A stretch of DNA of 64,000 nucleotides from Galbitalea sp. SE-J8. GTDB taxonomy: Bacteria; Actinomycetota; Actinomycetes; Actinomycetales; Microbacteriaceae. The stretch covers positions 25,303 to 89,302 of the forward strand of contig NZ_JAUASV010000014.1 in assembly GCF_030345695.1 (NCBI RefSeq), read 5' to 3'. Within the stretch, counting starts at the first letter, position 1. Every line of letters starts with the position of its first letter. The notes under the pieces were generated by a model. That model saw only the letters and a list, made by a program, of their open reading frames with translations, ran no database searches and was not told the DNA's origin. Below are positions 17,417-26,803 of this stretch, one piece after another. A program made the position numbers and the translations under genes.

Positions 17417-18097
17417 TCAGTTCGTGCTCGGCGGCGATGTCGGGGTCGACACGCTGGTCAGGTAGCCGAGGAAGCCGGGATCGGAGAACACCACGGTGGC
17501 GAACAGCGCGGCGGCGACGATGCCGACGACCACGCCCGCGATGAGCGGCACGAAGAAGCTGACCTTCCCGTGGCGCAGGCGGCGCACCGAGATCGCGATC
17601 GCGATGAGCAGCACGACGGGCTCGATGATCGCGAGCGCGATGCCGACCGCCCGCGCGAGGCCGACCGGCTCGACGGGGCCGGTGTAGCCGTACAGCTCGT
17701 AGGCGGAGGCGAGCGTCGTCGGCAGGTCGGGGTAGGTCGCGATGCCGTTGATCGTGGAGAACGTGCCCATGCCGATGAGCACGACCGTGAGCAGCACGTC
17801 CCACCGGCGCGACCGTCGCGGCGCGTCGGCCGTCGCGTACGGCGGCGGCGCGGATGCCACGGGTCGCGCCCCGACCCCGGTCGCCTCGCGCGGCGCGTCC
17901 TCGACGGCGCCGGCGGCACGCGGACGCGGGCGCCCGCGCTCGAGGAACTCCTCGAGCGTCATGCCCGATGCGGCCGCCTGTTCCTCGGGGGTCGCGTACT
18001 CGCCGTACTCCGGGCGCTCCCGGCCCGCGGCATCCGCGCCGGGGCCGTCCGCGCGCCGGCCGTCCGCGCGCTCCCGGCCCGATCCGGCGTCGCTCAC
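17417..18097 (-). CDS. DUF6264-like membrane protein
   Basis: 226 aa. An acidic, proline-rich cytoplasmic N terminus (about 100 residues, with [15 protein letters not shown]) precedes four membrane helices ([60 protein letters not shown]). This arrangement resembles the Microbacteriaceae DUF6264 family, whose role is unknown. The GTG start at 18095-18097 overlaps the ispH stop (GTGA), so it is translationally coupled to ispH and precedes the kinase gene by four bases. Confidence 0.75.
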   Translation of the reverse strand: MSDAGSGRERADGRRADGPGADAAGRERPEYGEYATPEEQAAASGMTLEEFLERGRPRPRAAGAVEDAPREATGVGARPVASAPPPYATADAPRRSRRWDVLLTVVLIGMGTFSTINGIATYPDLPTTLASAYELYGYTGPVEPVGLARAVGIALAIIEPVVLLIAIAISVRRLRHGKVSFFVPLIAGVVVGIVAAALFATVVFSDPGFLGYLTSVSTPTSPPSTN

Positions 18098-19182
18098 GCG
18101 GTCTGCCAATCGAGTCGGCGGCGGCCGCCGAGGCCGCGCTCGTCGGGGTTGCCCTCGGCATCCGTCCGCAGTTCCTTGGGCAGCGAGAACATCAGATCCT
18201 CCTCGGCCGTGACGACCGTCTCGACGTCGCGGTAGCCGGCATCCGCGAGCTGCTCGAGCACCTCCTGCACGAGCACCTCGGGCACCGACGCACCGCTCGT
18301 GACGCCGACCGTGGCGACGCCGTCGAGCCAGGCCTGGTCGATCTCGTGCGCGTAGTCGACGCGGTGCGCGGCGGTGGCGCCGTGCTCGAGCGCGACGTCG
18401 ACGAGCCGCATCGTGTTCGAGCTATTGCCGCTGCCGACGACGATCACGAGGTCGGCCTGCGGCGCGACCTTCTTGATCGCGACCTGGCGGTTCTGGGTGG
18501 CGTAGCAGATGTCGTCGGACGGCGGGTCCTGCAGGTTCGGGAACCGCGCGCGCAGGCGCTGCACGGTCTCCATCGTCTCGTCGACGGACAGTGTCGTCTG
18601 CGAGAGCCAGACCAGGTTGTCGGGGTCGTCGACGACGAGGCCGTCGACGTCGTCGGGTCCGTTCACGAGGGTCGTGCGCTCGGGTGCGTGCCCCATCGTG
18701 CCCTCGACCTCCTCGTGCCCGGCGTGTCCGATGAGCAGGATGTGGCGGTCCTGCTTCGCGAAGCGCGTCGCCTCGCGGTGCACCTTGGTGACGAGCGGGC
18801 AGGTGGCGTCGATCGCCTCGAGGTCGCGCTCGGCGGCCTCGCGCACGACGGCGGGGCTGACACCGTGGGCGCTGAACACGACGTGGCTGCCCGGCGGCAC
18901 CTCGGCGACGTCGTCGACGAAGATCGCCCCGCGCTTCTCGAGCGTCGCGACGACGTGCACGTTGTGCACGATCTGCTTGCGCACGTACACCGGACTGCCG
19001 AACCGGTCGAGCGCCTTCTCGACGGCGACGACGGCCCGGTCCACTCCTGCACAGTATCCGCGCGGCGCTGCGAGCAGCACCCGCTTGGGGGCGGCGACGG
19101 GGGTGTCCACTAGCCTGTTGCGGGCCGACGGGACTCGCGGCACGCCGAGCACGGCGACGTTCCCGTTGGTGATGGTGGACAC
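18094..19182 (-). CDS. ispH: 4-hydroxy-3-methylbut-2-enyl diphosphate reductase
   Basis: Last enzyme of the MEP isoprenoid pathway, making IPP and DMAPP with a [4Fe-4S] cluster. 362 aa. The three cluster cysteines are visible as Cys44 (PRGYCAGV), Cys128 (DATCPLV) and Cys226 ([11 protein letters not shown]); the substrate residues in [14 protein letters not shown] and SGNSSNT are present. GTG 19180-19182 is the start: TAGAAT (19189-19194) is six bases upstream, so the mRNA is probably leaderless. It heads an operon with a DUF6264-like gene and two kinase-type membrane genes. Confidence 0.97.
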   Translation of the reverse strand: MSTITNGNVAVLGVPRVPSARNRLVDTPVAAPKRVLLAAPRGYCAGVDRAVVAVEKALDRFGSPVYVRKQIVHNVHVVATLEKRGAIFVDDVAEVPPGSHVVFSAHGVSPAVVREAAERDLEAIDATCPLVTKVHREATRFAKQDRHILLIGHAGHEEVEGTMGHAPERTTLVNGPDDVDGLVVDDPDNLVWLSQTTLSVDETMETVQRLRARFPNLQDPPSDDICYATQNRQVAIKKVAPQADLVIVVGSGNSSNTMRLVDVALEHGATAAHRVDYAHEIDQAWLDGVATVGVTSGASVPEVLVQEVLEQLADAGYRDVETVVTAEEDLMFSLPKELRTDAEGNPDERGLGGRRRLDWQTA

Positions 19183-19188
19183 GGCCCG

Positions 19189-19194
19189 ATTCTA
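19189..19194 (-). promoter_or_regulatory. Leaderless -10 box of ispH operon
   Basis: TAGAAT on the minus strand, followed by six bases and the GTG start codon. Transcription would begin at or beside the start codon. No -35 hexamer is evident. Confidence 0.6.
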
Positions 19195-19263
19195 CGGGCG
19201 GCGCCTGGACGAGGCGTGGAGTGCACGAGGCGCACGAGGCGCACGGAACGGACGGAGGGTCGC

Positions 19264-20508
19264 ATGACGGATGCCCCCGCGACCGTGGACGCGCCCTGGG
19301 GCGTCGCGCTGCTCTCGGGCAAGATCAAGGGCTGGATCGAACGGCTCGGCACCGTGTGGGTCGAGGGCGAGCTCACCCAGTGGAACGAGCGCGGCGGCGT
19401 CGTCTACGGCAAGCTCAAGGACCTCGAGGCGGATGCCACGGTCTCGTTCACGATGTGGTCGAGCGTGCGCGCGCGCGTGCCCGCCGACCTCGCACGCGGC
19501 GACCACGTCGTCGCCCTCGTCAAGCCCGACTGGTGGGTCAAGGGCGGCACCCTCACGATGCAGGTGCTCGACATGCGCCACGTCGGCCTCGGCGACCTGC
19601 TCGAGCGCCTGGAGAGGCTGCGCCGCACGCTCGCCGCGGAGGGGCTCTTCGACGCCTCGCGCAAGAAGCGGCTGCCGTTCCTGCCGGGGGTCATCGGACT
19701 CGTGACCGGCCGCGACTCGGACGCCGAGAAAGACGTGCTCCGCAACGCGCAGCGGCGCTGGCCGGGCGTCGAGTTCCGCACCGCCTACGCGGCGGTGCAG
19801 GGCGACCGCGCCGTGCCCGAGGTGCTCGCGGCGCTGCGCCGGCTCGACGCCGACCCGGAGGTCGACGTCATCATCGTGGCCCGCGGCGGCGGCGACTTCC
19901 AGCACCTGCTCGTGTTCAGCGACGAGCGGCTCGTGCGCGCCGCGGCCGCCCTCGCCACGCCGCTCGTGAGCGCGATCGGCCACGAGGCCGACCGTCCGCT
20001 GCTCGACGACGTGGCCGACCTGCGCGCCTCGACGCCGACGGACGCCGCCAAGCGCGTCGTGCCCGACGTCGCGGAGGAGCTCGCCCGCATCCAGCAGGCC
20101 CGCGCCCGGATCGGCACGCGCGTGACGACGCGGCTCGCGCACGAGGCGGACCGCATCGAGCAGCTGCGCTCGCGTCCGGTGCTCGCGCACCCCGAGCGCC
20201 TCGTCGACGGGCGCGCCGAGGAGCTCGCCCGTCTCACCGCCCGCGCCGGCGACCTCATCGAGCGCTCGATCGAGCGCGCCCACGTGCGCGTCGTCGAGCT
20301 CGCCGGCCAGGTGCGCTCGCTCTCGCCGCAGCGCACGCTCGACCGCGGCTACGCGATCGCGCAGCTGCCCGACGGCGGCGTGCTGCGCAGCGCGACGGAT
20401 GCCGCCCCCGGCTCCCGCCTGCTGCTCACGCTCGCCGACGGCAGCATCCGTTCGACGGTCGACGCCGACGCCGACGTCGACCCTGACGCCGCCCGCACCC
20501 GACGATAG
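19264..20508 (+). CDS. xseA: Exodeoxyribonuclease VII large subunit
   Basis: Large subunit of the single-strand-specific nuclease ExoVII, 414 aa. An N-terminal OB fold (WVEGELTQWNERGGVVYGKL) is followed by the catalytic region with VTGRDSDAEKDVL, IIVARGGGDFQHLLVF and IGHEADRPLLDDVADLRASTPTDAA, all conserved. A helical, arginine-rich C terminus ends in RTLDRGYAI. ATG 19264 is chosen for GGAGGG six bases upstream; the frame is open 16 codons further. The gene is divergent from ispH and followed 12 nt later by xseB. Confidence 0.95.
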   Translation: MTDAPATVDAPWGVALLSGKIKGWIERLGTVWVEGELTQWNERGGVVYGKLKDLEADATVSFTMWSSVRARVPADLARGDHVVALVKPDWWVKGGTLTMQVLDMRHVGLGDLLERLERLRRTLAAEGLFDASRKKRLPFLPGVIGLVTGRDSDAEKDVLRNAQRRWPGVEFRTAYAAVQGDRAVPEVLAALRRLDADPEVDVIIVARGGGDFQHLLVFSDERLVRAAAALATPLVSAIGHEADRPLLDDVADLRASTPTDAAKRVVPDVAEELARIQQARARIGTRVTTRLAHEADRIEQLRSRPVLAHPERLVDGRAEELARLTARAGDLIERSIERAHVRVVELAGQVRSLSPQRTLDRGYAIAQLPDGGVLRSATDAAPGSRLLLTLADGSIRSTVDADADVDPDAARTRR

Positions 20509-20511
20509 GAT
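20506..20511 (+). promoter_or_regulatory. Internal leaderless -10 box before xseB
   Basis: TAGGAT overlaps the xseA stop codon (TAG) and stands eight bases before the GTG of xseB. It could start a separate leaderless xseB-DUF4245-carbonic anhydrase transcript. Confidence 0.45.
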
Positions 20512-20519
20512 TCGAGACC

Positions 20520-20834
20520 GTGGCTTCCGACCCAACGCCCCTCGCGGAGCTCTCGTACGAGCAGGCGCGCGACGAGCTCGTGCGCGTCGTGCAGGAGCTC
20601 GAGCAGGGCGCGCCGACGCTCGAGCAGTCCCTCGCCCTCTGGGAGCGCGGCGAGTCCCTCGCCCGCCGCTGCGAGGAGTGGCTGCTCGGCGCCCGCCAGC
20701 GTCTCGAGGCCGCGCGGGGAGCGGCCGCAGACCAGCACAGCGCCGCGCGGGGAGCGGCCGCCGAGCGGCACAGCGCCGCGCGGGGAGCGGCCGCCGCACC
20801 CGCCGCCGATCCGTCCGACGACGAGGCGTTCTGA
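20520..20834 (+). CDS. xseB: Exodeoxyribonuclease VII small subunit with repeat tail
   Basis: 104 aa. Residues 8-63 are the normal small subunit (LSYEQARDELVRVVQELEQG, LEQSLALWERGESLARRCEEWL), which coats the large subunit's helical arms. The family normally ends near residue 70-80. Here an extra tail follows: three 11-residue repeats of AARGAAA plus a variable DQHS/ERHS/APAA end (64-96), encoded by near-identical 33-bp units, so the tail is a recent minisatellite expansion. GTG 20520 is the start; the last base of TGA is shared with the ATG of the next gene. Confidence 0.93.
   Translation: MASDPTPLAELSYEQARDELVRVVQELEQGAPTLEQSLALWERGESLARRCEEWLLGARQRLEAARGAAADQHSAARGAAAERHSAARGAAAAPAADPSDDEAF
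20709..20807 (+). repeat. In-frame 33-bp x3 minisatellite in xseB
   Basis: Three adjacent 33-bp units with the shared core GCCGCGCGGGGAGCGGCCGC. Each encodes 11 residues, so expansion or contraction keeps the frame. Confidence 0.9.
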
Positions 20835-21451
20835 TGGCACGCGCGCGCGAACCGCGCATCGTCGCCGAGCTCGGCCGCCCCGAGACCCCCGACGAGACCG
20901 CCGAGCGCAAGGCGGCCAACTCGGCCCGCTACCGCGCGAGCAAGACCACCCGCAATCTCGCGGCGGCGCTCGTCGCGACCGTGGCGATCGTCGTCGCGCT
21001 CGTCGCGGTCGTCGTCCGCCCCGACCCGGGTCTCGACCTGAGCGTCGACTGGCACGCCATCGCGGCCCAGGCGGGCGAGCCCGTCGTCGACCCCGAGCTG
21101 CCGGCCGGCTGGACCGCGAACGCCGCCGAGTTCCGCGGCTCGACCGACGAGCGCTACTGGTACCTCGGCTTCGTGACCCCGCGCTCGGGCTTCGTCGCCG
21201 TCGAGCAGCACGACGCGGTCGACGACGACCTCGTGAAGCACACGCTGCCCGACCACTCCACCGGCCCGCAGACGCAGACCGTCGGCGGTGTCGCCTGGCA
21301 GGCCTGGACCGCCCCGGATGCCGCCACCGCCGGCAACTACGCGCGGGTCTGGGAGACCACGGCCGGCAGCACCCAGTTCCTCGTCTACGGCACCGCCGAC
21401 CTCGACGAGTTCACCACGTTCGTCGAGGCCGTCGGAGAGGACCTGCCGTGA
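20834..21451 (+). CDS. DUF4245 membrane-anchored extracytoplasmic protein
   Basis: 205 aa. A basic cytoplasmic N terminus (about 40 residues) precedes one membrane helix (NLAAALVATVAIVVALVAVVV, about 42-62). The outer domain has the DUF4245 signature (LPAGWTANAAEFR, WYLGFVTPRSGFVAVEQ, WQAWTAPD). The family occurs in actinobacteria beside fumC or glpX genes and has no assigned function. ATG 20834 shares its A with the xseB stop; the end overlaps the carbonic anhydrase start by four bases, so the three are translated together. Confidence 0.88.
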   Translation: MARAREPRIVAELGRPETPDETAERKAANSARYRASKTTRNLAAALVATVAIVVALVAVVVRPDPGLDLSVDWHAIAAQAGEPVVDPELPAGWTANAAEFRGSTDERYWYLGFVTPRSGFVAVEQHDAVDDDLVKHTLPDHSTGPQTQTVGGVAWQAWTAPDAATAGNYARVWETTAGSTQFLVYGTADLDEFTTFVEAVGEDLP

Positions 21452-22092
21452 CGCCCACCCCGACGCTCTCGCCCGCCGAGGTGTGGCAGCAGATGCTCGA
21501 CGGCAACGCGCGCTTCATCGCGGGCAGCCCCGAGCATCCGCACCAGGACGCCGACTACCGCGAGGCGCTCGCGGGCGGTCAGACGCCGAGCGCGGCGCTG
21601 TTCGGCTGCGCCGACTCGCGCCTCGCCGCGGAGATCATCTTCGACCGCGGGCTGGGCGACCTGTTCGTCGTGCGCAACGCCGGCCAGGTCGTCGACGAGT
21701 CGGTCATCGGATCGCTCGAGTACGCCGTCACGGTGCTCGGCGTGGCGCTCATCGTCGTGCTCGGCCACGACTCCTGCGGCGCCGTCGCCGCGGCGATCGC
21801 CTCGGCGGGCGCGGACAGCGAGCCCCTGCCGCCGCACATCGCGCACCTCACCGAGCGCATCCAGCCCGCGGTGATGCGCGTCGCGCTCGCCGCCGGCACC
21901 GCGGACCGCCCCGAGGAGGCGGACGCGTTCGACGTCGGCCGCGAGCACCTGCGCGACTCGATCGCGGGCATCCTGTCCGGCTCCGAGATCATCTCCGAGC
22001 GGGTCGCCGCGGGTACGCTGGCGGTCGTCGGGGCGAACTACCGCCTCGCCGAGGGCCGCGCCGTGCCCGACGTGCACGTCGGCCTGGTCTGA
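21448..22092 (+). CDS. Beta-class carbonic anhydrase
   Basis: Zinc enzyme of 214 aa interconverting carbon dioxide and bicarbonate. All ligands are present: Cys54 and Asp56-Arg58 (CADSR), His107 and Cys110 (GHDSCGAV). The N-terminal helix [14 protein letters not shown] is typical. No signal peptide, so cytoplasmic. The GTG start overlaps the DUF4245 stop (GTGA). The bicarbonate supply would serve carboxylases; fumC downstream begins after 34 nt and may be in the same transcript. Confidence 0.95.
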   Translation: MTPTPTLSPAEVWQQMLDGNARFIAGSPEHPHQDADYREALAGGQTPSAALFGCADSRLAAEIIFDRGLGDLFVVRNAGQVVDESVIGSLEYAVTVLGVALIVVLGHDSCGAVAAAIASAGADSEPLPPHIAHLTERIQPAVMRVALAAGTADRPEEADAFDVGREHLRDSIAGILSGSEIISERVAAGTLAVVGANYRLAEGRAVPDVHVGLV

Positions 22093-22126
22093 CCCCCGTT
22101 CCCGACCGCAAGAAGGGCCCACCGCT

Positions 22127-23527
22127 GTGACCGACTCGCTCCTCGACTACCGCATCGAGCACGACACGATGGGCGAGGTGCGGGTGCCCGCATCCGCGCT
22201 CTACGGCGCGCAGACGCAGCGCGCGGTGGAGAACTTCCCCATCTCGGGCTCCGGTCTCGAAGCGGCGCAGATCGTGGCGCTCGCGCGGATCAAGAAGGCG
22301 GCGGCGCTCGTCAACGCGGACCTCGGCAAGCTCGACGCCTCGATCGCGCGGGCGATCGCGGATGCGGCCGACGAGATCATCGGCGGCGCCCACCACGACC
22401 AGTTCCCGATCGACACCTACCAGACCGGCTCGGGCACGAGCTCGAACATGAACATGAACGAGGTGCTCGCGACGCTCGCGACGCGTTCCCTCGGCCGGGA
22501 CGTGCACCCCAACGACCACGTGAACGCGTCGCAGTCGTCGAACGACGTGTTCCCGACCTCCGTGCACGTCGCCGTCACGGCGGCTCTCGTCGGAGACCTC
22601 GTGCCCGCGCTCGCGCACCTGCGCGCGGCGCTCGCCGCGAAGGCCGGGCTGTGGCGGGACGCCGTGAAGAGCGGCCGCACCCACCTGATGGATGCCACTC
22701 CCGTGACCCTCGGCCAGGAGTTCGGCGGCTACGCGCGCCAGATCGAGCTCGGCATCCAGCGCGTCGAGGCGACCATCCCGCGCGTCGCCGAGGTGCCGCT
22801 CGGCGGCACCGCGACCGGCACGGGCATCAACATGCCGGTCGGGTTCGCGGCCGCCGTGATCGAACGGCTCACGACCGAGACCGGGCTGCCGCTCACGGAG
22901 GCGCTCGACCACTTCGAGGCGCAGGGCGCGCGCGACGGGCTCGTGGAGGCATCCGGTGCGCTGCGCACCATCGCGGTGTCGCTCGTGAAGATCTGCAACG
23001 ACCTGCGCTGGATGGGCTCGGGGCCGAACACCGGGCTCGGCGAGCTGCACATCCCCGACCTGCAGCCCGGCTCGTCGATCATGCCCGGCAAGGTCAACCC
23101 GGTGATCCCCGAGGCGACGATCATGGTCGCCGCGCGCGTCATCGGCAACGACGCGACGATCGCGTTCGCGGGCGCGACCGGCAGCTTCGAGCTCAACGTC
23201 GCGATCCCGGTGATGGGCACGGCGCTGCTCGAGTCGATCCGTCTGCTCGCGAACTCGGTCGTGCTGCTCGCCGACAAGACCGTCGACGGCCTCGAGGCGA
23301 ACCTGGAGCGCGCCCGCGCCCTCGCCGAGTCGTCGCCGTCGATCGTCACGCCGCTGAACCGGATCATCGGCTACGAGGCCGCCGCGAAGATCGCGAAGAA
23401 CTCCGTCGCGAAGGGCATCACGGTGCGCGAGTCGGTCATCGACCTCGGCTTCGTGGAGCGCGGCGAGGTGACGCTCGAGCAGCTCGACACGGCCCTCGAC
23501 GTCACCACGATGACCCACCCGGGCTGA
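22127..23527 (+). CDS. fumC: Fumarate hydratase, class II
   Basis: TCA-cycle enzyme of 466 aa hydrating fumarate to malate. Characteristic segments are [14 protein letters not shown] near the N terminus, the B-site [18 protein letters not shown] variant ([12 protein letters not shown]) and the catalytic loop [12 protein letters not shown] with its serine. Homotetrameric, iron-independent. GTG 22127 has AAGAAGGG about 8 nt upstream. The gene follows the carbonic anhydrase at short distance. Confidence 0.97.
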   Translation: MTDSLLDYRIEHDTMGEVRVPASALYGAQTQRAVENFPISGSGLEAAQIVALARIKKAAALVNADLGKLDASIARAIADAADEIIGGAHHDQFPIDTYQTGSGTSSNMNMNEVLATLATRSLGRDVHPNDHVNASQSSNDVFPTSVHVAVTAALVGDLVPALAHLRAALAAKAGLWRDAVKSGRTHLMDATPVTLGQEFGGYARQIELGIQRVEATIPRVAEVPLGGTATGTGINMPVGFAAAVIERLTTETGLPLTEALDHFEAQGARDGLVEASGALRTIAVSLVKICNDLRWMGSGPNTGLGELHIPDLQPGSSIMPGKVNPVIPEATIMVAARVIGNDATIAFAGATGSFELNVAIPVMGTALLESIRLLANSVVLLADKTVDGLEANLERARALAESSPSIVTPLNRIIGYEAAAKIAKNSVAKGITVRESVIDLGFVERGEVTLEQLDTALDVTTMTHPG

Positions 23528-23678
23528 GCCGGCGCCGGTCCGCTCCCCGCTGGCCGAGGAGGCGCGCCAGCGCCGTCTCGGGGCCCGTCGGCACGACAAC
23601 GCGTAAACTCGTGCCGCTGGCACCGAGCGGCCGGAGGGCGGTCCCTCCTTCGGTGGCGGCCAGTTGGGAAAGTCCACC

Positions 23679-24896
23679 GTGTCGCACGGTCTCGTCGGAC
23701 GCTACGCGTCCGTGCTCGTCGACGGCGCCTGGCGCGTCTCGCTCGCCGGCTGGTTCGCCCGCCTGGTGCGCTCGAGCGCCCAGATCGGCGCGGTGCTGCT
23801 CGTCGCGGCACGCGCGGGCGACTTCGCGATCGCGGGCGTCGCGGCCGGAGCGGTCGTGATCGGCGCGGCGATCGGCGGACCGCTGTGGTCCCGCGCCGCC
23901 GATCGGCGCGGCCAGCAGCGCGTGCTGCCGTGGACGATCGTGTCGATGATCCTCGCCGGTGCCGCGCTCATCGCGGCCGTCGACCTCGGGGCGCCCGTGC
24001 CGGTGCTGCTGCTCGCGGCTCTCGCGCTCGGCGCGAGCTCGGCCGATGCCGGATCGTTCGTGCGCGCCCGCTGGATGCACCGCCTCACCTCGGCGAGCCA
24101 CCGGCACACCGCCCTGTCGCTCGAGTCCGTGCTCGACGAGTTCTCGTTCGTCATCGGACCGCCTGTCGTCACGATCGTCGCGGGGGCGATCGCGCCCGAG
24201 CTCGGACTCGCGATCGGCGTGCTCGCGAGCGTGGGCGGATGCCTCGGGCTGCTCGCCGAGCGCTCCAGCATCCCGCGTCCGAGCCCGACGGTCTCCGCGG
24301 CGGGGCGCGCCGCGAGCTGGCTGCCGCTGTCCGTGCTCGCGCTGCTGCCCGCCCACGTCGGCATCGGCCTGATGTTCGGCTCGGTCGATCTCACGGCCGT
24401 CGGCATCGCCGACGACCTCGGCGCGACCTGGGTGGCGGGCGCACTGCTCGCCGTGTTCGCGGTCGGCAGCGTCACCGCCGGGCTCGTCGTCGGCGCGATC
24501 GGCGACCGCGGCACCGCGCTCGCCCGGCTCGCCGTCGCGGGGCTCGTGTTCGCCGCGCTCGTGCCGTGGTTCGCGGTGCTGCCGACGGCGTCCGGCTTCG
24601 CCGTCGCGAGCCTGCTCGGCGGCCTCGCCACGACGCCCGTGCTCATCGCCGCGAGCACGATCATCGAGTCGACCACGGACCGGGCCGGCGTGACCCTCGC
24701 GCTCACCTGGCCGACCGTCGCGCTGTCGCTCGGGGTCACGATCGGCTCGTGGCTCGCGGGCAGCGCGATCGACGCCGGCGACCCGTTCGGCGCGACCGGC
24801 CTGCCGCTCGCATCCGCGGCGCTCGTGGCGGTCACGCTCCTCGTGAACGCGGCCGTGCGATCGCGCGGCGCGCGCACGCTCGCCGACGCATCCTGA
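23679..24896 (+). CDS. MFS transporter (12-TM, YbfB/MFS_1-like)
   Basis: Inner-membrane transporter of 405 aa with about 12 hydrophobic segments. The motif-A-like loop WSRAADRRGQQRVLP follows TM2, and a second copy (GAIGDRGTALARLA) follows TM8. Segment LSLESVLDEFSFVIGPPVV is typical of MFS_1 members of actinobacteria annotated only as transporters. GTG 23679 is chosen for GGGAAAG (23666-23672) upstream. A TAAACT box at 23604-23609 would give a leader of about 65 nt. Substrate unknown. Confidence 0.85.
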   Translation: MSHGLVGRYASVLVDGAWRVSLAGWFARLVRSSAQIGAVLLVAARAGDFAIAGVAAGAVVIGAAIGGPLWSRAADRRGQQRVLPWTIVSMILAGAALIAAVDLGAPVPVLLLAALALGASSADAGSFVRARWMHRLTSASHRHTALSLESVLDEFSFVIGPPVVTIVAGAIAPELGLAIGVLASVGGCLGLLAERSSIPRPSPTVSAAGRAASWLPLSVLALLPAHVGIGLMFGSVDLTAVGIADDLGATWVAGALLAVFAVGSVTAGLVVGAIGDRGTALARLAVAGLVFAALVPWFAVLPTASGFAVASLLGGLATTPVLIAASTIIESTTDRAGVTLALTWPTVALSLGVTIGSWLAGSAIDAGDPFGATGLPLASAALVAVTLLVNAAVRSRGARTLADAS

Positions 24897-25085
24897 TCCC
24901 GCCGGCCGGCGCCCGAAGCGCACGAAGCGCACGACGGTGCCCGCTCGCGCCGTCTCGCTGAATCCGTGCGCGGACGGCATCCGCTCACCCCTCGCCGCGC
25001 GACCCCGACCGCGCCCGCACGACCCGGCCGGGCCGCGCGACCCGGGCGGGTAGCCCGGGCCGCGCGACTCGGGCCGAACGAAGGA

Positions 25086-26438
25086 TCAGGCGAGCTCGTT
25101 CGACTCCAGCATCTGGGTGACGAGCGCCGCGATCGCAGAGCGCTCGGAGCGCGAGAGCGTGATGTGCCCGAACAGCGGGTGCCCCTTGAGGCTCTCGATC
25201 ACGCTCGCGACGCCGTCGTGGCGGCCGACGCGCAGATTGTCGCGCTGCGCGACGTCGTGGGTGAGCACGACCCGCGAGTTCTGGCCCATGCGCGAGAGCA
25301 CCGTGAGCAGCACGTTGCGCTCGAGCGACTGCGCCTCGTCGACGATCACGAACGCGTCGTGGAGCGAGCGTCCGCGGATGTGCGTGAGCGGCAGCACCTC
25401 GAGGATGCCCCGGTCGATGACCTCGTCGATCACGTTCTGCGACACGACGCTGCCGAGCGTGTCGAACACGGCCTGCGCCCACGGGTTCATCTTCTCGGCC
25501 GCGTCGCCGGGCAGGTAGCCGAGCTCCTGCCCGCCGACCGCGTAGAGCGGCCGGAACACCATGATCTTGCGGTGCTGCTGCTTCTCGAGCACGGCCTCGA
25601 GGCCCGCGCACAGCGCGAGGGCGCTCTTGCCGGTGCCCGCGCGGCCGCCGAGCGAGACGATGCCGATCTCCGGGTCGAGCAGCATGTCGATCGCGAGGCG
25701 CTGCTCGGCGCTGCGGCCGTGCAGGCCGAACAGGTCGCGGTCGCCGCGCACGAGACGGATGCTGCCCCGTCCGGTCACGCGCGCGAGGGCGCTGCCCCGC
25801 TCCGAGTGCACGACGAGGCCGGTGTTGACCGGCAGGTCCTGCACGGCGCGCGAGGTGAGGGCCTCGGTGTCGTACAGCTCGGCCATCTGCTCGGCCGAGA
25901 GGTCCACATCCGCCTGCCCGGTGAAGCCCTCCTCGGGCGCGAGCTCGGCGCGGTACTCCTCGGCGGCGAGGCCGATCGAGGCGGCCTTGACGCGCATCGG
26001 CAGGTCCTTCGAGACGACGGTGACGTCGAGCCCGTCGCCCTGCAGGTTGAGCGCGACGGCGAGGATGCGGGAGTCGTTGTCGCCGAGCTGGAGACCGGAC
26101 GGCAGCACCGACTGGTTCGAGTGGTTGAGCTCGACCCGCACGCTGCCGCCGCCCTCCGTGGCGATCGGGAAGTCGAGGCGTTCGTGCTGCACGCGCAGCT
26201 CATCGAGGTTGCGGAGCGCCTGGCGGGCGAAATAGCCGATCTCGGGGTCGTTGCGTTTCGATTCGAGCTCGGTGATGACGATGACGGGCAGCACGACGGG
26301 GTGCTCCGCGAAGCGGAAGATCGCCTTCGGATCCGAGAGCAGCACGGAGGTGTCGAGCACGTACGTGCGCGTCGCCGTGGTCGCGCGGGAGCCAGCGGCC
26401 CCCGTCTGCATCGTCGTCGGTCGGGATTGCTGGGCCAC
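25086..26438 (-). CDS. PIN-PhoH fusion ATPase (PhoH2 type)
   Basis: 450 aa. N-terminal PIN ribonuclease domain (about 20-150, [13 protein letters not shown] with the first acidic residue, and [13 protein letters not shown]). The C-terminal PhoH ATPase has Walker [14 protein letters not shown] and Walker [12 protein letters not shown], with conserved [14 protein letters not shown]. In mycobacteria PhoH2 unwinds and cleaves RNA. GTG 26436-26438 is chosen because GGAG stands six bases upstream; a GTG nine codons earlier is possible. Monocistronic, convergent with the MFS gene. Confidence 0.93.
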   Translation of the reverse strand: MAQQSRPTTMQTGAAGSRATTATRTYVLDTSVLLSDPKAIFRFAEHPVVLPVIVITELESKRNDPEIGYFARQALRNLDELRVQHERLDFPIATEGGGSVRVELNHSNQSVLPSGLQLGDNDSRILAVALNLQGDGLDVTVVSKDLPMRVKAASIGLAAEEYRAELAPEEGFTGQADVDLSAEQMAELYDTEALTSRAVQDLPVNTGLVVHSERGSALARVTGRGSIRLVRGDRDLFGLHGRSAEQRLAIDMLLDPEIGIVSLGGRAGTGKSALALCAGLEAVLEKQQHRKIMVFRPLYAVGGQELGYLPGDAAEKMNPWAQAVFDTLGSVVSQNVIDEVIDRGILEVLPLTHIRGRSLHDAFVIVDEAQSLERNVLLTVLSRMGQNSRVVLTHDVAQRDNLRVGRHDGVASVIESLKGHPLFGHITLSRSERSAIAALVTQMLESNELA

Positions 26439-26803
26439 ACTCGCTCCGTCCCCGAGCGCTCGCACGCTCGAGTTTTTCGCGAAGACGGCCGACCAGCGGT
26501 TTCGAGACGAACGGATGGGTGGCCATCTCGATCAGGCGCCCTGCCTGATGCTCCACACCATAGGCACGTCGAATGACGGACAGGTTTCACGACTCGCGGT
26601 CGGCGTGTTTCGGCTGAGTAAACATCCGGCGGCCCGCGCGTCCGCCCCGGTGGCGCCCGCCCCGGAGCGCCCGGCCGAAGAGCTCGCCCCGAAAACGAAG
26701 GAGAACGGATGTGCCTGCCGCCGGCACGCCGCGAACCGGCCCCGGATCGCGCGATCCTCCTTCGTTTTCGGGAGGGAGGTGCGGCGGGGCGGGGCCGCGC
26801 GGG
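26439..26803. other. Intergenic region phoH / class V enzyme
   Basis: A 365-bp gap without a credible gene. It contains the phoH leader, a candidate minus-strand -10 TATGGT about 120 bp before the phoH start, an AT-richer stretch around 26560-26630 and repeat copy D (26689-26771). Confidence 0.6.
26689..26771. repeat. 83-bp complementary-end element, copy D
   Basis: Arms at 26689-26703 and 26757-26771, identical to copies A and B, with one extra C-G pair outside. Interior of 53 bp, unrelated. It begins 33 nt past the stop of the class V enzyme gene, a terminator position. Confidence 0.9.

Noticed and set aside
23546..23586. Degraded copy of the GAGGAGC palindromic repeat after fumC
   Set aside because: Only the sequence CGCTGGCCGAGGAGG and a CGTCTCGG end remain; too diverged to annotate with confidence.
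24897..25085. Terminator between the convergent MFS and phoH genes
   Set aside because: GC-rich hairpins such as GCCCGGG-type stems are present, but none is followed by a T run, and such stems are expected by chance at this base composition.
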